Positions 1 to 8,985 of a stretch of DNA of 64,000 nucleotides are shown here, in pieces. The notes under the pieces are model-generated. The model searched no databases. It saw only the letters and a program-made list of their open reading frames with translations, and was not told the origin of the DNA. This DNA is from Maridesulfovibrio bastinii DSM 16055. GTDB lineage: Bacteria > Desulfobacterota > Desulfovibrionia > Desulfovibrionales > Desulfovibrionaceae. How positions within the stretch are numbered: position 1 is the first letter of the stretch; each line of letters starts with the position of its first letter. The stretch is from contig NZ_AUCX01000018.1 in the NCBI RefSeq assembly GCF_000429985.1, positions 50,200 to 114,199 of the forward strand, written 5' to 3'. A program made the position numbers and the translations under genes.

Positions 1-1332
1 GATAATATTGACTCCCATGCGCAGAAGTTTTCCTTCGTATATGGAATATCCATAGAACAATCTGACAATCATGGCACTGGTGATACATCCGACCATCATT
101 GGAAGTATGACTTTATATGAATAGGTGAGTTCAAAAACAGTAAGAACAGCTGTTATCGGGGCCAGAGTTGTGCCGGCAACCATGGTTCCCATACCGACAA
201 GAGCATACTGTCCCTGAGTCAGAGCAAGGCCGGGAAAAAGCATATTGAGCGATGAACTTATTGAAACTCCTAAAGTCGCTCCCAGTACAAGAGAAGGAGC
301 AAAGATACCTCCGCTCATTCCAGATCCTATGCACAGGGACGTTGCAAAGAGTTTTGCCAGCAGCAGTATCAGGGCCATATCAAGCAGCATGGAACCGTTC
401 AGCCCGGTATTTACAACATCATATCCAACGCCCATAGCTCCGGGAATTTTAAGAGCAAGGCATCCCAGCAGCAGTCCGCCAAGACCCGGTTTGAGCCATA
501 TCGGTAAGTTGATTCTGCTGAAAATGTTTTCTGATGATCTGATCATCACCATGAAGCATATTGCCAGTAGTCCGGCCACAACTCCGAGCAGGAAGAAAAT
601 TATCAGCTCATTAAAATTGCTGAATGGAAATTTGCTGATTTGAAAGGTCGGGAAATCGCCCCAGAATATTTTAGACAGAGCTGAAGCCGTAACAGAAGCC
701 ACTATTATGTGGCTTATATAGGACATTTCTGTATCCAGAAGTATTATTTCAATGGCAAACAGGGTCCCGGTGAGCGGGGCGTTGAATGTTGCGGATATAC
801 CGGCCGCAGCTCCTGAGGCAACGCATACCGGCAGCATTTCCGGCGTAATTTTCAGCAGTCTGGCAAGTGATGATGCAAGTGATGCTCCGATCTGGATGAT
901 CGGCCCCTCGCGGCCCACTGAAGCTCCGCAACCAATCAGCAGGCTGGTTACTGCCGCTTTAACAAAAGTAACCCTGTGTCTTATCCTGCCGCCGCGTACC
1001 GCAATGGCTTTGATAACTTCAGGAACTCCGGGACCGCGTGCTTCAGGTCCCCATAAATGTATTATCACTCCGGCTATTATACCGCCGGCAGTAGGAATAA
1101 GCAGCACCGCCCAGACAGGGGAGGCCGAGATTCTGTCTGGAAAACCGGCCCCCTGAGCCCATAAAATGTCCTGAAAGAAAAATATCAGCCAGCGAAATAT
1201 GTATGCCCCTATTGCGGCTGCAAAACCGATCAATATCGAAAACAGCAGAAAATGAACATATTGAAGCCGTGCTGATGCTTCCGAGGCATGCCTTCTTAGT
1301 CTTTTTAGCAGAATGCCTATTGATGCAGACAT
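1..1332 (-). CDS. ClC-family anion channel/antiporter (C-terminus beyond left edge)
   Basis: Polytopic membrane protein of the voltage-gated chloride channel family; 444 codons are visible and the frame is still open at position 1. The three ClC signatures are present: GPGVPE (about residues 100-105), GREGP (140-144, with the gating glutamate E142) and GGIFAP in the second half. Two positions are unusual. The serine that lines the chloride site in E. coli ClC (GSGIP) is proline here, and the internal proton glutamate that follows FIIE in ClC-ec1 aligns with isoleucine (FAIEI). ATG at 1332 is the first start after an in-frame stop, 11 nt after cheV, so the two are probably co-transcribed. The family is certain; substrate and coupling are not. 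Confidence 0.9.
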   Translation of the reverse strand, partial: MSASIGILLKRLRRHASEASARLQYVHFLLFSILIGFAAAIGAYIFRWLIFFFQDILWAQGAGFPDRISASPVWAVLLIPTAGGIIAGVIIHLWGPEARGPGVPEVIKAIAVRGGRIRHRVTFVKAAVTSLLIGCGASVGREGPIIQIGASLASSLARLLKITPEMLPVCVASGAAAGISATFNAPLTGTLFAIEIILLDTEMSYISHIIVASVTASALSKIFWGDFPTFQISKFPFSNFNELIIFFLLGVVAGLLAICFMVMIRSSENIFSRINLPIWLKPGLGGLLLGCLALKIPGAMGVGYDVVNTGLNGSMLLDMALILLLAKLFATSLCIGSGMSGGIFAPSLVLGATLGVSISSSLNMLFPGLALTQGQYALVGMGTMVAGTTLAPITAVLTVFELTYSYKVILPMMVGCITSAMIVRLFYGYSIYEGKLLRMGVNII

Positions 1333-1343
1333 TGGTTAAGATT

Positions 1344-2321
1344 TTATTCCTGCTGCTCTTTCTGTGCGGAGAAGGTTTCAATAAGTTTGATCGCTCTTTT
1401 AGCGAGCTGGGTGACTTCAGGTTTAGATATCTGGTCGTCAGCTCCGACTGAATCTCCCTTATGTCTGAGCTTGTCAGTGATGATAGAGGAGAAAAGGATT
1501 ACCGGAAGATCTTTTAAAACAGGATCGTTTTTAATTCGTTTGGTCAGGTTATGACCATCCATCATGGGCATTTCAATGTCAGAAATAACCACGTTTATAT
1601 AATCACTGAGAGGCTTTTTAGTCTCTTCTACAGCACGTTTGATTTCAAGCAATTTGTTCCAGCATTCCAGACCGGTGTTTGCTGTCTCAACCTGAAATTT
1701 CGCTCTGGTCATAAGCTCCTGAAGCATCTCTCTGATCAGGGTCGAATCATCGGCAATAAGCGCTTTGTAACCGGCAGTGGTTTCCCAGTCGAGTGTATCA
1801 TCAAAGCGCAGCCCGAGTTGCGGGTTGAGTTCCGCGACTATTTTTTCAAGATCAAGTATGAGTACAATCCTGTCTTCAAATTTAACAACACCGGTTATTG
1901 AATCCTCGGACAGATGGGAAACATAAGTCGAGGGAGCTTCAACAGATTCCCAGCTGATTCTATGGATGCGGGTGACCCCGGAAACCATGAAAGCGGAAGA
2001 GACATTGTTGAATTCCGTGACAATTACTTTTGGGGCATCATGTTCAACTTTAGGCTTGCCCAGCCACATGCTCAAGTCCACAAGAGGCACAACTTTGTTA
2101 CGGAGATTGAAAGTTCCGAGTATTGAGGGATCAGATACTTCGGGAAGTTTGGTAACTTTCTTGGGCATTCTGATTATTTCAAGAACCTTGGCAACATTTA
2201 CACCGTAAAAGCCTTTATAAACAGTGCCGGGGTCTTCACGAGACTCTTCTTCCAGCCAGAATTCCACTATTTCAAGTTCATTTGTTCCGGCTTCGAGTAA
2301 AATATCGGTATGCACTGACAT
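1344..2321 (-). CDS. cheV: Chemotaxis protein CheV (CheW-receiver fusion)
   Basis: Cytoplasmic coupling protein that links chemoreceptors to CheA. An N-terminal CheW-like domain (about residues 15-165) is followed by a response-regulator receiver (about 186-315). The receiver has the acidic pair D191/D192, phospho-acceptor D248 in ISDIEMPMMDG, the serine pair in LFSS and the invariant lysine in SKPE (K300). The length of 325 aa is normal. I chose ATG 2321 rather than the overlapping GTG at 2324 because GGAG lies 6 nt upstream of it. It lies 93 bp after dus and just before the ClC gene. In this family phosphorylation is thought to tune adaptation. Confidence 0.95.
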   Translation of the reverse strand: MSVHTDILLEAGTNELEIVEFWLEEESREDPGTVYKGFYGVNVAKVLEIIRMPKKVTKLPEVSDPSILGTFNLRNKVVPLVDLSMWLGKPKVEHDAPKVIVTEFNNVSSAFMVSGVTRIHRISWESVEAPSTYVSHLSEDSITGVVKFEDRIVLILDLEKIVAELNPQLGLRFDDTLDWETTAGYKALIADDSTLIREMLQELMTRAKFQVETANTGLECWNKLLEIKRAVEETKKPLSDYINVVISDIEMPMMDGHNLTKRIKNDPVLKDLPVILFSSIITDKLRHKGDSVGADDQISKPEVTQLAKRAIKLIETFSAQKEQQE

Positions 2322-2417
2322 CACATTCTCCGGGCGCAGCCTTTTAAAGGCGGTTTAAAGGTGTATTTTTAATACTGTTTAATTCAGTTAATGAGGCACT
2401 ATATATTTATAATACTA

Positions 2418-3401
2418 TTACCCTGAACTTTCAGGTGAATCAATGATAAGATTACAAACTTCATCAGCCGCTGCGAATAGTTCATCCCAGTCTTCACATT
2501 GCGTAAGTCTGGCGCGTATGCTTCTTATGCCGTCAAGCCCCTTTGCATAGCGGGGGAGGATTGATCTGACTTTACGGAAAGATCGTTTTGTTCCGTAAAA
2601 TTGTTTAGTCATTTCAATGTGTTCACGCATAAGACTGCCAAGCTCATCAGCAGAGGACGGTGACGAACTGCCACTTTCAAGAAGTTCAAGGTACTTTGCA
2701 AAAATTGCAGGATCATACAAAGCACCCCTTGCAAACATGATATTGTCGATACCTGTCTGATTAATACAATCGACTCCGTCCTGAGCCGTGAATAAATCGC
2801 CGCTGCCGATGACTGGAATATCAATGGCCTTTTTAAGTAAAGCCAGTTTGGACCAGTCCGCATCACCGGTAAAAAGCTGTTTTCCGTATCTGGGATGTAA
2901 AGTTATCCATCCGGCTCCTATATCCTGAAGCCTTTTGGAAACTTCAATGTAGTTATCTTCACCATAGTTGAATCCCAGTCTGATTTTTATGCCGACCCGA
3001 CCCTCACCAGCAACAGTTATCATGTTTTTGGCAATAGCGACAAGTCTATCCGGGTCAAGCATTAAACCTGATCCGCCACCTGTTTTAAGAACTTTTTTAA
3101 CTGAGCAGCCGCAGTTCAGATCAAACCATTTAAAGCCGCGTTCAACAAGTGAGGGCATTGCTTCTGTGAAGTCTTCAGGCTCACCGCCGAAGACTTGAAC
3201 CACAAGCGGAGTATCCTTTTCGTGTGTATCAAGCAGTTCAAAAGTATTGCGGCCTCCGTATTTAAGGCCTTTTATGCTGACCATCTCGGTGCAGGCCACT
3301 GCGCAACCTTTATTGCGGCAGAGCATGCGGAAGGGGAGATCTGAATATCCGGCCAGCGGAGCCAGCCATGGAGCTTTAGAATTTATTGGAAGAGTGTTCA
3401 T
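2418..3401 (-). CDS. dus: tRNA-dihydrouridine synthase (Dus family)
   Basis: FMN enzyme that reduces uridines in the tRNA D-loop to dihydrouridine with NADPH. The TIM-barrel start APLAGYSDLPFR, the catalytic cysteine in LNCGCS (C99), the IKIRLG strand and the phosphate-binding GSGDLFT motif are visible. The length of 327 aa fits DusB-like proteins. The usual GCP after the catalytic region is GCS here. It sits divergently from the tRNA-tuf transcription unit, so a tRNA-modifying enzyme neighbours four tRNA genes. Which of DusA/B/C it equals cannot be settled by eye. Confidence 0.93.
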   Translation of the reverse strand: MNTLPINSKAPWLAPLAGYSDLPFRMLCRNKGCAVACTEMVSIKGLKYGGRNTFELLDTHEKDTPLVVQVFGGEPEDFTEAMPSLVERGFKWFDLNCGCSVKKVLKTGGGSGLMLDPDRLVAIAKNMITVAGEGRVGIKIRLGFNYGEDNYIEVSKRLQDIGAGWITLHPRYGKQLFTGDADWSKLALLKKAIDIPVIGSGDLFTAQDGVDCINQTGIDNIMFARGALYDPAIFAKYLELLESGSSSPSSADELGSLMREHIEMTKQFYGTKRSFRKVRSILPRYAKGLDGIRSIRARLTQCEDWDELFAAADEVCNLIIDSPESSG

Positions 3402-3718
3402 TATTTTTTAAATTGGTGTTATAAGGGTTATCTTGCAAGTTGGACTGAAGGAGTTTCAAATACGTGTGAAATGGCGGGAAGTCAAAGCCTGTAAGGTATC
3501 GCAGTCATTAGCAGTGTTGTGAAATAAAAAAAAGTTTAAAAAAAATGAAAAAGGTTGTTGACAAGAGAAGCGAATCACGCTTAAAAGCCGCTCCGTTGCT
3601 TGCGCAAATCAAGCAAGGTTTTCCCGGATCGGCCCAAGTCGAAATGAGAAAAAAGTTTGAAAAGCTTAAAAAAAAGCTTGCTTTTTGAAAAAAGGACTTG
3701 TAAAAGATTCGCTCCCGA
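3402..3718. other. Intergenic region between dus and the tRNA cluster
   Basis: 317 bp with no convincing ORF. It holds the plus-strand tRNA promoter (3558-3586), a purine-rich leader and a small A/T-rich hairpin with arms 3671-3677 and 3680-3686. The divergent dus promoter must also lie here, but I could not assign it. Confidence 0.6.
3558..3586 (+). promoter_or_regulatory. Sigma-70 promoter for tRNA-tuf operon
   Basis: A perfect -35 TTGACA (3558-3563) is followed by a 17-nt spacer and TTAAAA (3581-3586). A GC-rich discriminator (GCCGCTCCG) follows, as is typical of stringently controlled stable-RNA promoters. The -10 match is weak (3 of 6). The predicted transcript starts near 3593, about 125 nt before the first tRNA. 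Confidence 0.55.
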
Positions 3719-3794
3719 GCTGGCGTAGCTCAATTGGTAGAGCAGCTGATTTGTAATCAGCAGGTTGCGGGTTCAAGTCCCATCGCCAGCTCCA
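3719..3794 (+). tRNA. tRNA-Thr (anticodon TGT)
   Basis: The 76-nt cloverleaf has a perfect 7-bp acceptor stem (GCTGGCG/CGCCAGC), anticodon loop TTTGTAA, a TTCAAGT T-loop and an encoded CCA. It is first in the order Thr-Tyr-Gly-Thr-tuf, the same order as E. coli thrU-tyrU-glyT-thrT-tufB. Confidence 0.97.
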
Positions 3795-3814
3795 AATTTG
3801 ACAATTTAATATGT

Positions 3815-3899
3815 GGTGGGGTTCCCGAGTGGCCAAAGGGAACAGACTGTAAATCTGTCGTCGATGACTTCGGAGGTTCGAATCCTCCCCCCACCACCA
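3815..3899 (+). tRNA. tRNA-Tyr (anticodon GTA)
   Basis: An 85-nt class II tRNA with a long variable arm. Acceptor stem GGTGGGG pairs with CCCCACC, the anticodon loop is CTGTAAA, and CCA is encoded. It lies 20 nt after tRNA-Thr, in the same transcript. Confidence 0.97.
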
Positions 3900-3959
3900 T
3901 TAATTGATAATCGCGCTGTAGGAGACAGGGGAACCTGTTGCTGTACTACGGACGTAAGA

Positions 3960-4036
3960 GCGGGAATAGCTCAATTGGCTAGAGCATCAGCCTTCCAAGC
4001 TGAGGGTTGCGGGTTCGAGTCCCGTTTCCCGCTCCA
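3960..4036 (+). tRNA. tRNA-Gly (anticodon TCC)
   Basis: The 77-nt cloverleaf has acceptor stem GCGGGAA/TTCCCGC, anticodon loop CTTCCAA and an encoded CCA. It is third of the four tRNAs ahead of tuf. Confidence 0.97.
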
Positions 4037-4074
4037 TTATGACTTACCCCAGTCCAGCCTGCGCGTTAGTATAA

Positions 4075-4150
<76 letters not shown>

Positions 4151-4227
4151 TACATTATTGATCCACTTAACTCATTTAAACGCTTTAAAATTAGCTTCGG
4201 CTGAAAGAAAATTTAGGGGGATTTACC

Positions 4228-5421
4228 ATGGGTAAGGCTAAATTCGAGCGCAGTAAGCCGCACGTTAATATCGGTACTGTAGGTCACATTGACCACGGTA
4301 AAACCACTCTCACCGCTGCTATCACCAAGATGGCAGGTCTCGCTGGTAAGGGTGATTATGTTGCCTTCGATGAAATCGATAAGGCTCCCGAAGAAAAAGA
4401 ACGTGGTATCACAATTGCTACTGCACACGTAGAATACGAAACTGATTCTCGCCATTACGCACACGTTGACTGCCCCGGCCACGCTGACTACATCAAGAAC
4501 ATGATTACTGGTGCAGCTCAGATGGACGGCGCAATTCTCGTTGTTGCTGCTACTGATGGTCCCATGCCTCAGACTCGTGAGCACATCCTGCTCGCTCGTC
4601 AGGTTGGTGTACCAAGTATAGTTGTATTTCTTAACAAGTGCGACATGGTTGATGACGAAGAACTCCTGGAACTCGTAGAGATGGAAGTTCGTGAACTTCT
4701 CTCCAAGTACGATTTCCCCGGTGATGATGTACCCATCATCAAAGGTTCTGCACTGAAAGCTCTGGAAAGTGATGATCCTAAGAGCGACGAAGCAAAGCCC
4801 ATTTTTGAGCTGCTCGACGCTTGTGACTCTTACATTCCTGAACCTCAGCGTGACATCGACCGTCCCTACCTCATGCCTATCGAAGATGTTTTCTCCATCT
4901 CCGGCCGTGGTACAGTTGTTACCGGTCGTGTAGAACGCGGAATCATCAAAGTTGGTGACGAAGTTGAGATCGTTGGAATTCGCCCCACCGCCAAGACTAC
5001 TTGTACCGGTGTTGAAATGTTCCGCAAACTTCTCGACCAGGGTCAGGCTGGTGATAATGTTGGTATCCTCCTTCGCGGTACAAAGCGTGAAGAAGTTGAG
5101 CGCGGACAGGTTCTGGCTGCTCCCGGCACTATCACTCCTCACACCAAGTTTAAGGCAGAAGTTTACGTTCTCAGCAAAGATGAAGGTGGACGTCACACTC
5201 CTTTCTTCTCTGGCTACCGTCCTCAGTTCTATTTCCGCACAACCGACATCACCGGTATTGTTACCCTTGATGAAGGCGTAGAAATGGTAATGCCCGGTGA
5301 TAACGCAACCTTCACTGTAGAAATGATTCACCCCATCGCTATGGAACCCGGTCTTCGCTTCGCTATTCGTGAAGGCGGCCGCACCGTAGGCGCTGGAGTT
5401 GTTACCGAAGTTCTGGAGTAA
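4228..5421 (+). CDS. tuf: Elongation factor Tu
   Basis: GTPase that delivers aminoacyl-tRNA to the ribosomal A site. The 397-aa protein has the P-loop GHIDHGKT (about residues 19-26), the switch II region DCPGHADY and the guanine-specificity motif NKCD, followed by the two beta-barrel domains. ATG 4228 has GGGGG upstream. It is co-oriented with the four upstream tRNAs and followed directly by rpmG. It is the only tuf in this window: none follows fusA, where a second copy often sits. Confidence 0.99.
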   Translation: MGKAKFERSKPHVNIGTVGHIDHGKTTLTAAITKMAGLAGKGDYVAFDEIDKAPEEKERGITIATAHVEYETDSRHYAHVDCPGHADYIKNMITGAAQMDGAILVVAATDGPMPQTREHILLARQVGVPSIVVFLNKCDMVDDEELLELVEMEVRELLSKYDFPGDDVPIIKGSALKALESDDPKSDEAKPIFELLDACDSYIPEPQRDIDRPYLMPIEDVFSISGRGTVVTGRVERGIIKVGDEVEIVGIRPTAKTTCTGVEMFRKLLDQGQAGDNVGILLRGTKREEVERGQVLAAPGTITPHTKFKAEVYVLSKDEGGRHTPFFSGYRPQFYFRTTDITGIVTLDEGVEMVMPGDNATFTVEMIHPIAMEPGLRFAIREGGRTVGAGVVTEVLE

Positions 5422-5424
5422 GAC

Positions 5425-5574
5425 ATGCGTGTCAAAGTCCAAATGCAGTGCACCGAGTGCAAGCGTCGTAACTACTCGACGATGAAGAACAAGAAGAATA
5501 CTACTGGTCGTATCGAATTGATGAAATATTGTCCTTTCGATAAGAAGCACACTCTCCATAAAGAGAGCAAGTAG
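5425..5574 (+). CDS. rpmG: 50S ribosomal protein L33
   Basis: A 49-aa basic protein of the large subunit near the E site, starting with ATG 3 nt after the tuf stop. CTEC (C9, C12) is the first half of the usual zinc site. The second half reads YCPFDKKH rather than the common CPxC, so one of the four cysteine ligands is aspartate. Placement between tuf and tRNA-Trp/secE is the conserved bacterial order. Confidence 0.96.
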   Translation: MRVKVQMQCTECKRRNYSTMKNKKNTTGRIELMKYCPFDKKHTLHKESK

Positions 5575-5589
5575 GTTTCTATAAAACGC

Positions 5590-5666
5590 AGGGCAGTAGC
5601 TCTAACGGCTAGAGCGCCGGTCTCCAAAACCGGATGCTGGGGGTTCGAATCCCTCCTGCCCTGCCA
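5590..5666 (+). tRNA. tRNA-Trp (anticodon CCA)
   Basis: The 77-nt cloverleaf has acceptor stem AGGGCAG/CTGCCCT, anticodon loop CTCCAAA and an encoded 3' CCA. It sits between rpmG and secE, a very common bacterial location. Confidence 0.97.
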
Positions 5667-5685
5667 CTTCATTCTGGGAAAAATT

Positions 5686-5940
5686 ATGGCCAAGAAAAAA
5701 GGTAAAGGTGCGGGAACTCAGCAGGTAAAGGCTGAGACTCATGGAATCGGCGGCAAGTTCGGAGAATTCGTCGAATTCCTCGAAGAGTCTAAAGGCGAGA
5801 TTAAAAAGGTCGTATGGCCTACTCGCAAAGAGACAATTCAGACCTGCTCCGCCGTCTTGGTCCTTGTTGTTGTCATGTCGCTTTTTCTGGGTGTTGTAGA
5901 TTTAGGACTCAGCAAACTTGTTGAGACTATCCTTTCATAA
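5686..5940 (+). CDS. secE: Preprotein translocase subunit SecE
   Basis: Small subunit that clamps the SecY channel. The 84 aa comprise a basic N-terminus (KKKGKG), an amphipathic helix ending in the SecE motif KKVVWPTRKET, and one membrane segment (about residues 55-75). This is the single-span form of SecE. It starts 19 nt after tRNA-Trp and precedes nusG by 27 nt in the conserved secE-nusG pair. Confidence 0.97.
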   Translation: MAKKKGKGAGTQQVKAETHGIGGKFGEFVEFLEESKGEIKKVVWPTRKETIQTCSAVLVLVVVMSLFLGVVDLGLSKLVETILS

Positions 5941-5967
5941 ATTAGGCAAACCAACCATAAGAGCTTC

Positions 5968-6528
5968 ATGAACACAGACACTGAAACACCTCAGGGAAAA
6001 AAAGCCCGCTGGTATATTGTTCATACCTATTCAGGTTTTGAACAGCGGGTAGAGCAGACCGTAAGAGAAATGATGAGAACTGGTCAGGACAATGGACTGA
6101 TCGAAGAAGTTGTCGTCCCTACCGAGAAGGTCGTAGAACTGGTTAAAGGTGAAAAAAGAACATCCACCCGGAAATTTTATCCGGGTTATGTCATGATCAA
6201 AATGGTCATGGAAGATGAATCTTGGCACCTAGTCCAGTCAATCCCGCGCGTAACCGGTTTTATCGGCGGTAAAAACCGTCCGACTCCGATGCGTGACAGC
6301 GAGGCTGCAAATATCCTGAGCATGATGGAAAATCGTCAGGAGCAGCCGAGGCCCAAATTCAATTTCGATCGTGGCGATGATGTCCGCGTTATTGATGGTC
6401 CTTTTGCTGGTTTTAACGGTGTTGTCGAAGATGTCAATTATGACAAGGGCAAGCTTCGGGTCTCCGTCTCTATTTTTGGCCGCCAGACTCCTGTTGAACT
6501 GGACTTTGTTCAGGTTAACAAAGGGTAA
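5968..6528 (+). CDS. nusG: Transcription termination/antitermination factor NusG
   Basis: Binds RNA polymerase across the cleft, suppresses pausing and couples transcription to Rho or to ribosomal protein S10. The 186-aa protein has the N-terminal NGN domain ([14 protein letters not shown] through [11 protein letters not shown]) and a C-terminal KOW domain ([13 protein letters not shown]). The length is normal. The N-terminal extension of about 12 residues is acidic and polar. Confidence 0.98.
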   Translation: MNTDTETPQGKKARWYIVHTYSGFEQRVEQTVREMMRTGQDNGLIEEVVVPTEKVVELVKGEKRTSTRKFYPGYVMIKMVMEDESWHLVQSIPRVTGFIGGKNRPTPMRDSEAANILSMMENRQEQPRPKFNFDRGDDVRVIDGPFAGFNGVVEDVNYDKGKLRVSVSIFGRQTPVELDFVQVNKG

Positions 6529-6564
6529 AGAAGCCACTACCGCACTGCTTCAGACTCACTCCGA

Positions 6565-6582
6565 CAGTGAATCTCTTCACTG
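6565..6582 (+). promoter_or_regulatory. Stem-loop in rplK leader, candidate L1 target
   Basis: A perfect 7-bp hairpin (CAGTGAA, loop TCTC, TTCACTG) lies 24 nt ahead of the rplK start codon. In many bacteria L1 represses the rplKA mRNA by binding a stem in this position. Whether this stem has the L1 recognition loop is not clear. Confidence 0.4.
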
Positions 6583-6606
6583 AATTCATATATAGGACAT
6601 AAAGCG

Positions 6607-7032
6607 ATGGCCAAGAAAGAAATAGGCAAGATTAAGCTTCAAATACCAGCCGGATCAGCTAACCCTTCACCGCCGGTAGGCCCGGCTTTGGGTCAGCACG
6701 GCGTGAATATAATGGAATTCTGTAAGGCATTTAATGCCAAGACACAGGATCAGAAGGGCATGATCATTCCTGTAATCATCACTGTTTTTCAGGACAGATC
6801 CTTCACCTTCATCACCAAGACTCCCCCAGCTTCAACTCTGCTCCTTAAGGCCGCAAAGCTGGAAAAAGGTTCAGGTGAGCCCAACAAAAACAAGGTGGGC
6901 AAGGTTACTAAAGCTCAGGTCGAGGAAATTGCCAAGATCAAAGCACCTGACCTTACTGCCGCAGATGTTGAAGCAGCTATGAAAAGTATCATGGGTACAG
7001 CTCGTAGCATGGGCTTAGACGTCATAGACTAG
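6607..7032 (+). CDS. rplK: 50S ribosomal protein L11
   Basis: A 141-aa protein of the GTPase-associated centre that binds 23S rRNA with L10/L12. Its N-terminal domain contains the proline-rich helix [20 protein letters not shown]. The C-terminal RNA-binding domain ends with the typical [10 protein letters not shown]. It is followed 15 nt later by rplA. Confidence 0.98.
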   Translation: MAKKEIGKIKLQIPAGSANPSPPVGPALGQHGVNIMEFCKAFNAKTQDQKGMIIPVIITVFQDRSFTFITKTPPASTLLLKAAKLEKGSGEPNKNKVGKVTKAQVEEIAKIKAPDLTAADVEAAMKSIMGTARSMGLDVID

Positions 7033-7047
7033 GTGAGGTGAACAGTT

Positions 7048-7752
7048 ATGCCTAAACACGGAAAAAAATTCAGAAATGCAAGCGACGGAATTGATCGTTT
7101 CAACCTTCCGGTTGAAGATGCAATCAAGCTTGCTGTAGATAAAGCTTATGCCAAGTTTGATGAAACCGTAGATGTTGCAATCAACCTTGGTGTAGACCCC
7201 AAATATTCTGACCAGATGGTTCGTGGTGCAGTAACCCTGCCCAACGGACTTGGTAAAGAAGTTCGGGTTGCCTGCTTCTGCAGAGGTGATAAAGAAGCTG
7301 AAGCAAAGGAAGCCGGTGCTGACTTTGTAGGTGGAGAAGACCTCGTAGAAAAGGTAAAAGAAGGATGGCTTGATTTCGATAAAGCAGTTGCTACTCCTGA
7401 TATGATGGCTAAAATCGGTCAGATCGGTAAAATCCTCGGACCCCGTGGACTTATGCCGAACGCTAAGACTGGTACAGTCACCATGGATGTAGCCGGTGCT
7501 GTAAACGAACTCAAAGCAGGTCGTGTAGAATTCAGGGTTGATAAAGCCGGTGTTCTTCATGCACCCATTGGTAAAGTTTCCTTTGGTGCTGAAAAGCTCA
7601 TTGAAAACTTTAGATCCCTTCTTGATACTGTAAACAGATTGAAACCTTCCGGTGCAAAAGGTACTTACATGCAGAGTGTTGCTGTAGCTACCACTATGGG
7701 CCCCGGTTTTAGAGTTGATCCTGTTGCAGCAAGGAAATTTGTAGAGTCCTAA
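7048..7752 (+). CDS. rplA: 50S ribosomal protein L1
   Basis: A 234-aa protein forming the L1 stalk that moves deacylated tRNA out of the E site; in many bacteria it also represses its own operon. The signature [18 protein letters not shown] is present, with the expected length and a GTMPG-like C-terminus ([10 protein letters not shown]). Start ATG follows GGTGAGG. Confidence 0.98.
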   Translation: MPKHGKKFRNASDGIDRFNLPVEDAIKLAVDKAYAKFDETVDVAINLGVDPKYSDQMVRGAVTLPNGLGKEVRVACFCRGDKEAEAKEAGADFVGGEDLVEKVKEGWLDFDKAVATPDMMAKIGQIGKILGPRGLMPNAKTGTVTMDVAGAVNELKAGRVEFRVDKAGVLHAPIGKVSFGAEKLIENFRSLLDTVNRLKPSGAKGTYMQSVAVATTMGPGFRVDPVAARKFVES

Positions 7753-7763
7753 ATCATCATATG

Positions 7764-7781
7764 CCGCCTAACGGCGGTTTT
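7764..7781 (+). terminator. Attenuator-like hairpin between rplA and rplJ
   Basis: A CCGCC/GGCGG stem with loop TAAC is followed by TTTT. Flanking CATCA (7755-7759) and TGATG (7781-7785) can extend it. It starts 11 nt after the rplA stop, so it could lower read-through from rplKA into rplJL. The short U-tract suggests only partial termination. Confidence 0.5.
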
Positions 7782-7785
7782 GATG

Positions 7786-7899
7786 TATAAATACACGGGA
7801 AGTAGAGTTGAAGAAAACAGGTGAGGATTGTCCTCTTAATTTCCTGTCGAGACAAATACTTTGACTTGCTTTCCGGGTCAAATCATTAGGAGTGTTAAG
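7786..7899 (+). promoter_or_regulatory. rplJ leader
   Basis: 114 nt between the hairpin and rplJ, the position of the autoregulatory L10 leader bound by the L10-L12 complex in many bacteria. I can see the AGGAG ribosome site at 7888-7892 but did not resolve a secondary structure. The assignment is by position. Confidence 0.4.
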
Positions 7900-8421
7900 G
7901 TGAACAGGCAAGAAAAAGCCCAGATTATTGAGCAGCTTAAAGAAAAGGCTGGTAGGGCGAGCATTGCCATCGTTACCGATTTCAAAGGTGTTACTGTAGA
8001 AGACATTACAATTCTTCGTGACAACCTTCGTAAAAACGGTGTCGATTACCAAGTAGTCAAGAACACCCTGGCCCGGTTGGCTTTTGATAGCACTGATCAC
8101 AGTGAACTGGCCGATAAATTCAAGGAAACCTGTGCTGTTGCACTTGGCTACGACGATCCTGTAGCCGCAGCAAAAACAGTCAGCGAATTCGCAAAGAGCA
8201 ACGATAAGTTCTCTGTACGTTTCGCTAGCCTTGAGGGTAAATATCTTGACACTGAAGGAGTTACAGCCCTCTCGAAACTTCCGAGTAAGGAAGAACTCCT
8301 CGGCAAGGCTCTTGGCACAATGAATGCTGTGCCCACCAATTTTGTTAGCTTGCTCGCTAACGTACCTCGTGGTCTTCTTAATGTCCTTACAGCTGTTAAG
8401 GACCAGAAAGAAGCAGCTTAA
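7900..8421 (+). CDS. rplJ: 50S ribosomal protein L10
   Basis: A 173-aa stalk base protein that binds 23S rRNA and carries L12 dimers on its C-terminal helix. I chose the GTG at 7900 because AGGAG lies 7 nt upstream and the protein then begins with the family-typical [12 protein letters not shown]. The frame extends 13 codons upstream with no family similarity. Core motifs [11 protein letters not shown] and VKNTLARLA are present. Confidence 0.97.
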   Translation: MNRQEKAQIIEQLKEKAGRASIAIVTDFKGVTVEDITILRDNLRKNGVDYQVVKNTLARLAFDSTDHSELADKFKETCAVALGYDDPVAAAKTVSEFAKSNDKFSVRFASLEGKYLDTEGVTALSKLPSKEELLGKALGTMNAVPTNFVSLLANVPRGLLNVLTAVKDQKEAA

Positions 8422-8463
8422 GCCAGTTTAGGCAATCAAAGTATTCCCTGGAGGAAAAATCTC

Positions 8464-8847
8464 ATGGCAGATATCACTAAAGATCAAGTAGTAGAATTCA
8501 TTTCTAATATGACTGTTCTCGAACTCTCTGAGTTCATCAAAGAACTTGAAGAAAAATTCGGCGTTTCCGCTGCAGCTCCTGTTGCAGCAGTAGCAGCAGC
8601 TCCCGCAGCAGACGGCGGAGCAGCAGCTGAAGAAAAGACTGAATTCGATGTTATCTTGAAGGGTGCTGGCGGCAACAAGATTGCTGTTATTAAAGCAGTA
8701 CGCGCAATCACCGGTCTGGGACTTAAAGAAGCAAAAGCTAAAGTTGATGAAGCTCCCGCAGCTATCAAAGAAGCAGTTGCTAAAGAAGAAGCAGAAGAAG
8801 CATTGAAACAGCTTCAGGAAGCCGGTGCAGAAGCAGAACTTAAGTAA
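8464..8847 (+). CDS. rplL: 50S ribosomal protein L7/L12
   Basis: A 127-aa acidic stalk protein that recruits and activates translational GTPases. The N-terminal dimerisation helix (about residues 1-32) is followed by a long alanine-rich hinge (about 34-55) and the C-terminal domain with [15 protein letters not shown]. The ribosome site GGAGG lies ahead of the ATG. Confidence 0.99.
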   Translation: MADITKDQVVEFISNMTVLELSEFIKELEEKFGVSAAAPVAAVAAAPAADGGAAAEEKTEFDVILKGAGGNKIAVIKAVRAITGLGLKEAKAKVDEAPAAIKEAVAKEEAEEALKQLQEAGAEAELK

Positions 8848-8875
8848 TATCGCACTGATAAATGCTTAGTAGGAG

Positions 8876-8907
8876 GAGCGCAAGCCCCTGAATAAGGGGC
8901 TGCGCTC
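8876..8907 (+). terminator. Strong hairpin after rplL (partial attenuator or RNase III site)
   Basis: A 12-bp stem: GAGCGC pairs with GCGCTC and AGCCCC with GGGGCT, with one bulged A and loop TGAATAA. The following sequence (TTCTCGCTGTTCTT) is a poor U-tract, so complete termination is unlikely. In E. coli the rplL-rpoB gap holds an attenuator and an RNase III processing site; this stem has the same position. Confidence 0.6.
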
Positions 8908-8924
8908 TTCTCGCTGTTCTTATA

Positions 8925-8952
8925 TTGACAAAATAATCAAATAAATTATTAA
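8925..8952 (+). promoter_or_regulatory. Candidate promoter for rpoBC
   Basis: TTGACA (8925-8930), a 16-nt spacer, then TATTAA (8947-8952), just downstream of the rplL hairpin. It would give rpoBC an independent start with a leader of about 180 nt. Confidence 0.45.
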
Positions 8953-8985
8953 GTCTAGATCGACTCAAGGCCCCATGAGCACAGC

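Noticed and set aside
245..1156. Plus-strand ORFs in the first kilobase
   Set aside because: They are antisense to the ClC gene, whose minus frame carries all family motifs.
4213..5559. 448-codon minus-strand ORF opposite tuf
   Set aside because: It is the antisense of the conserved tuf gene, with low-complexity composition and no recognisable motif.
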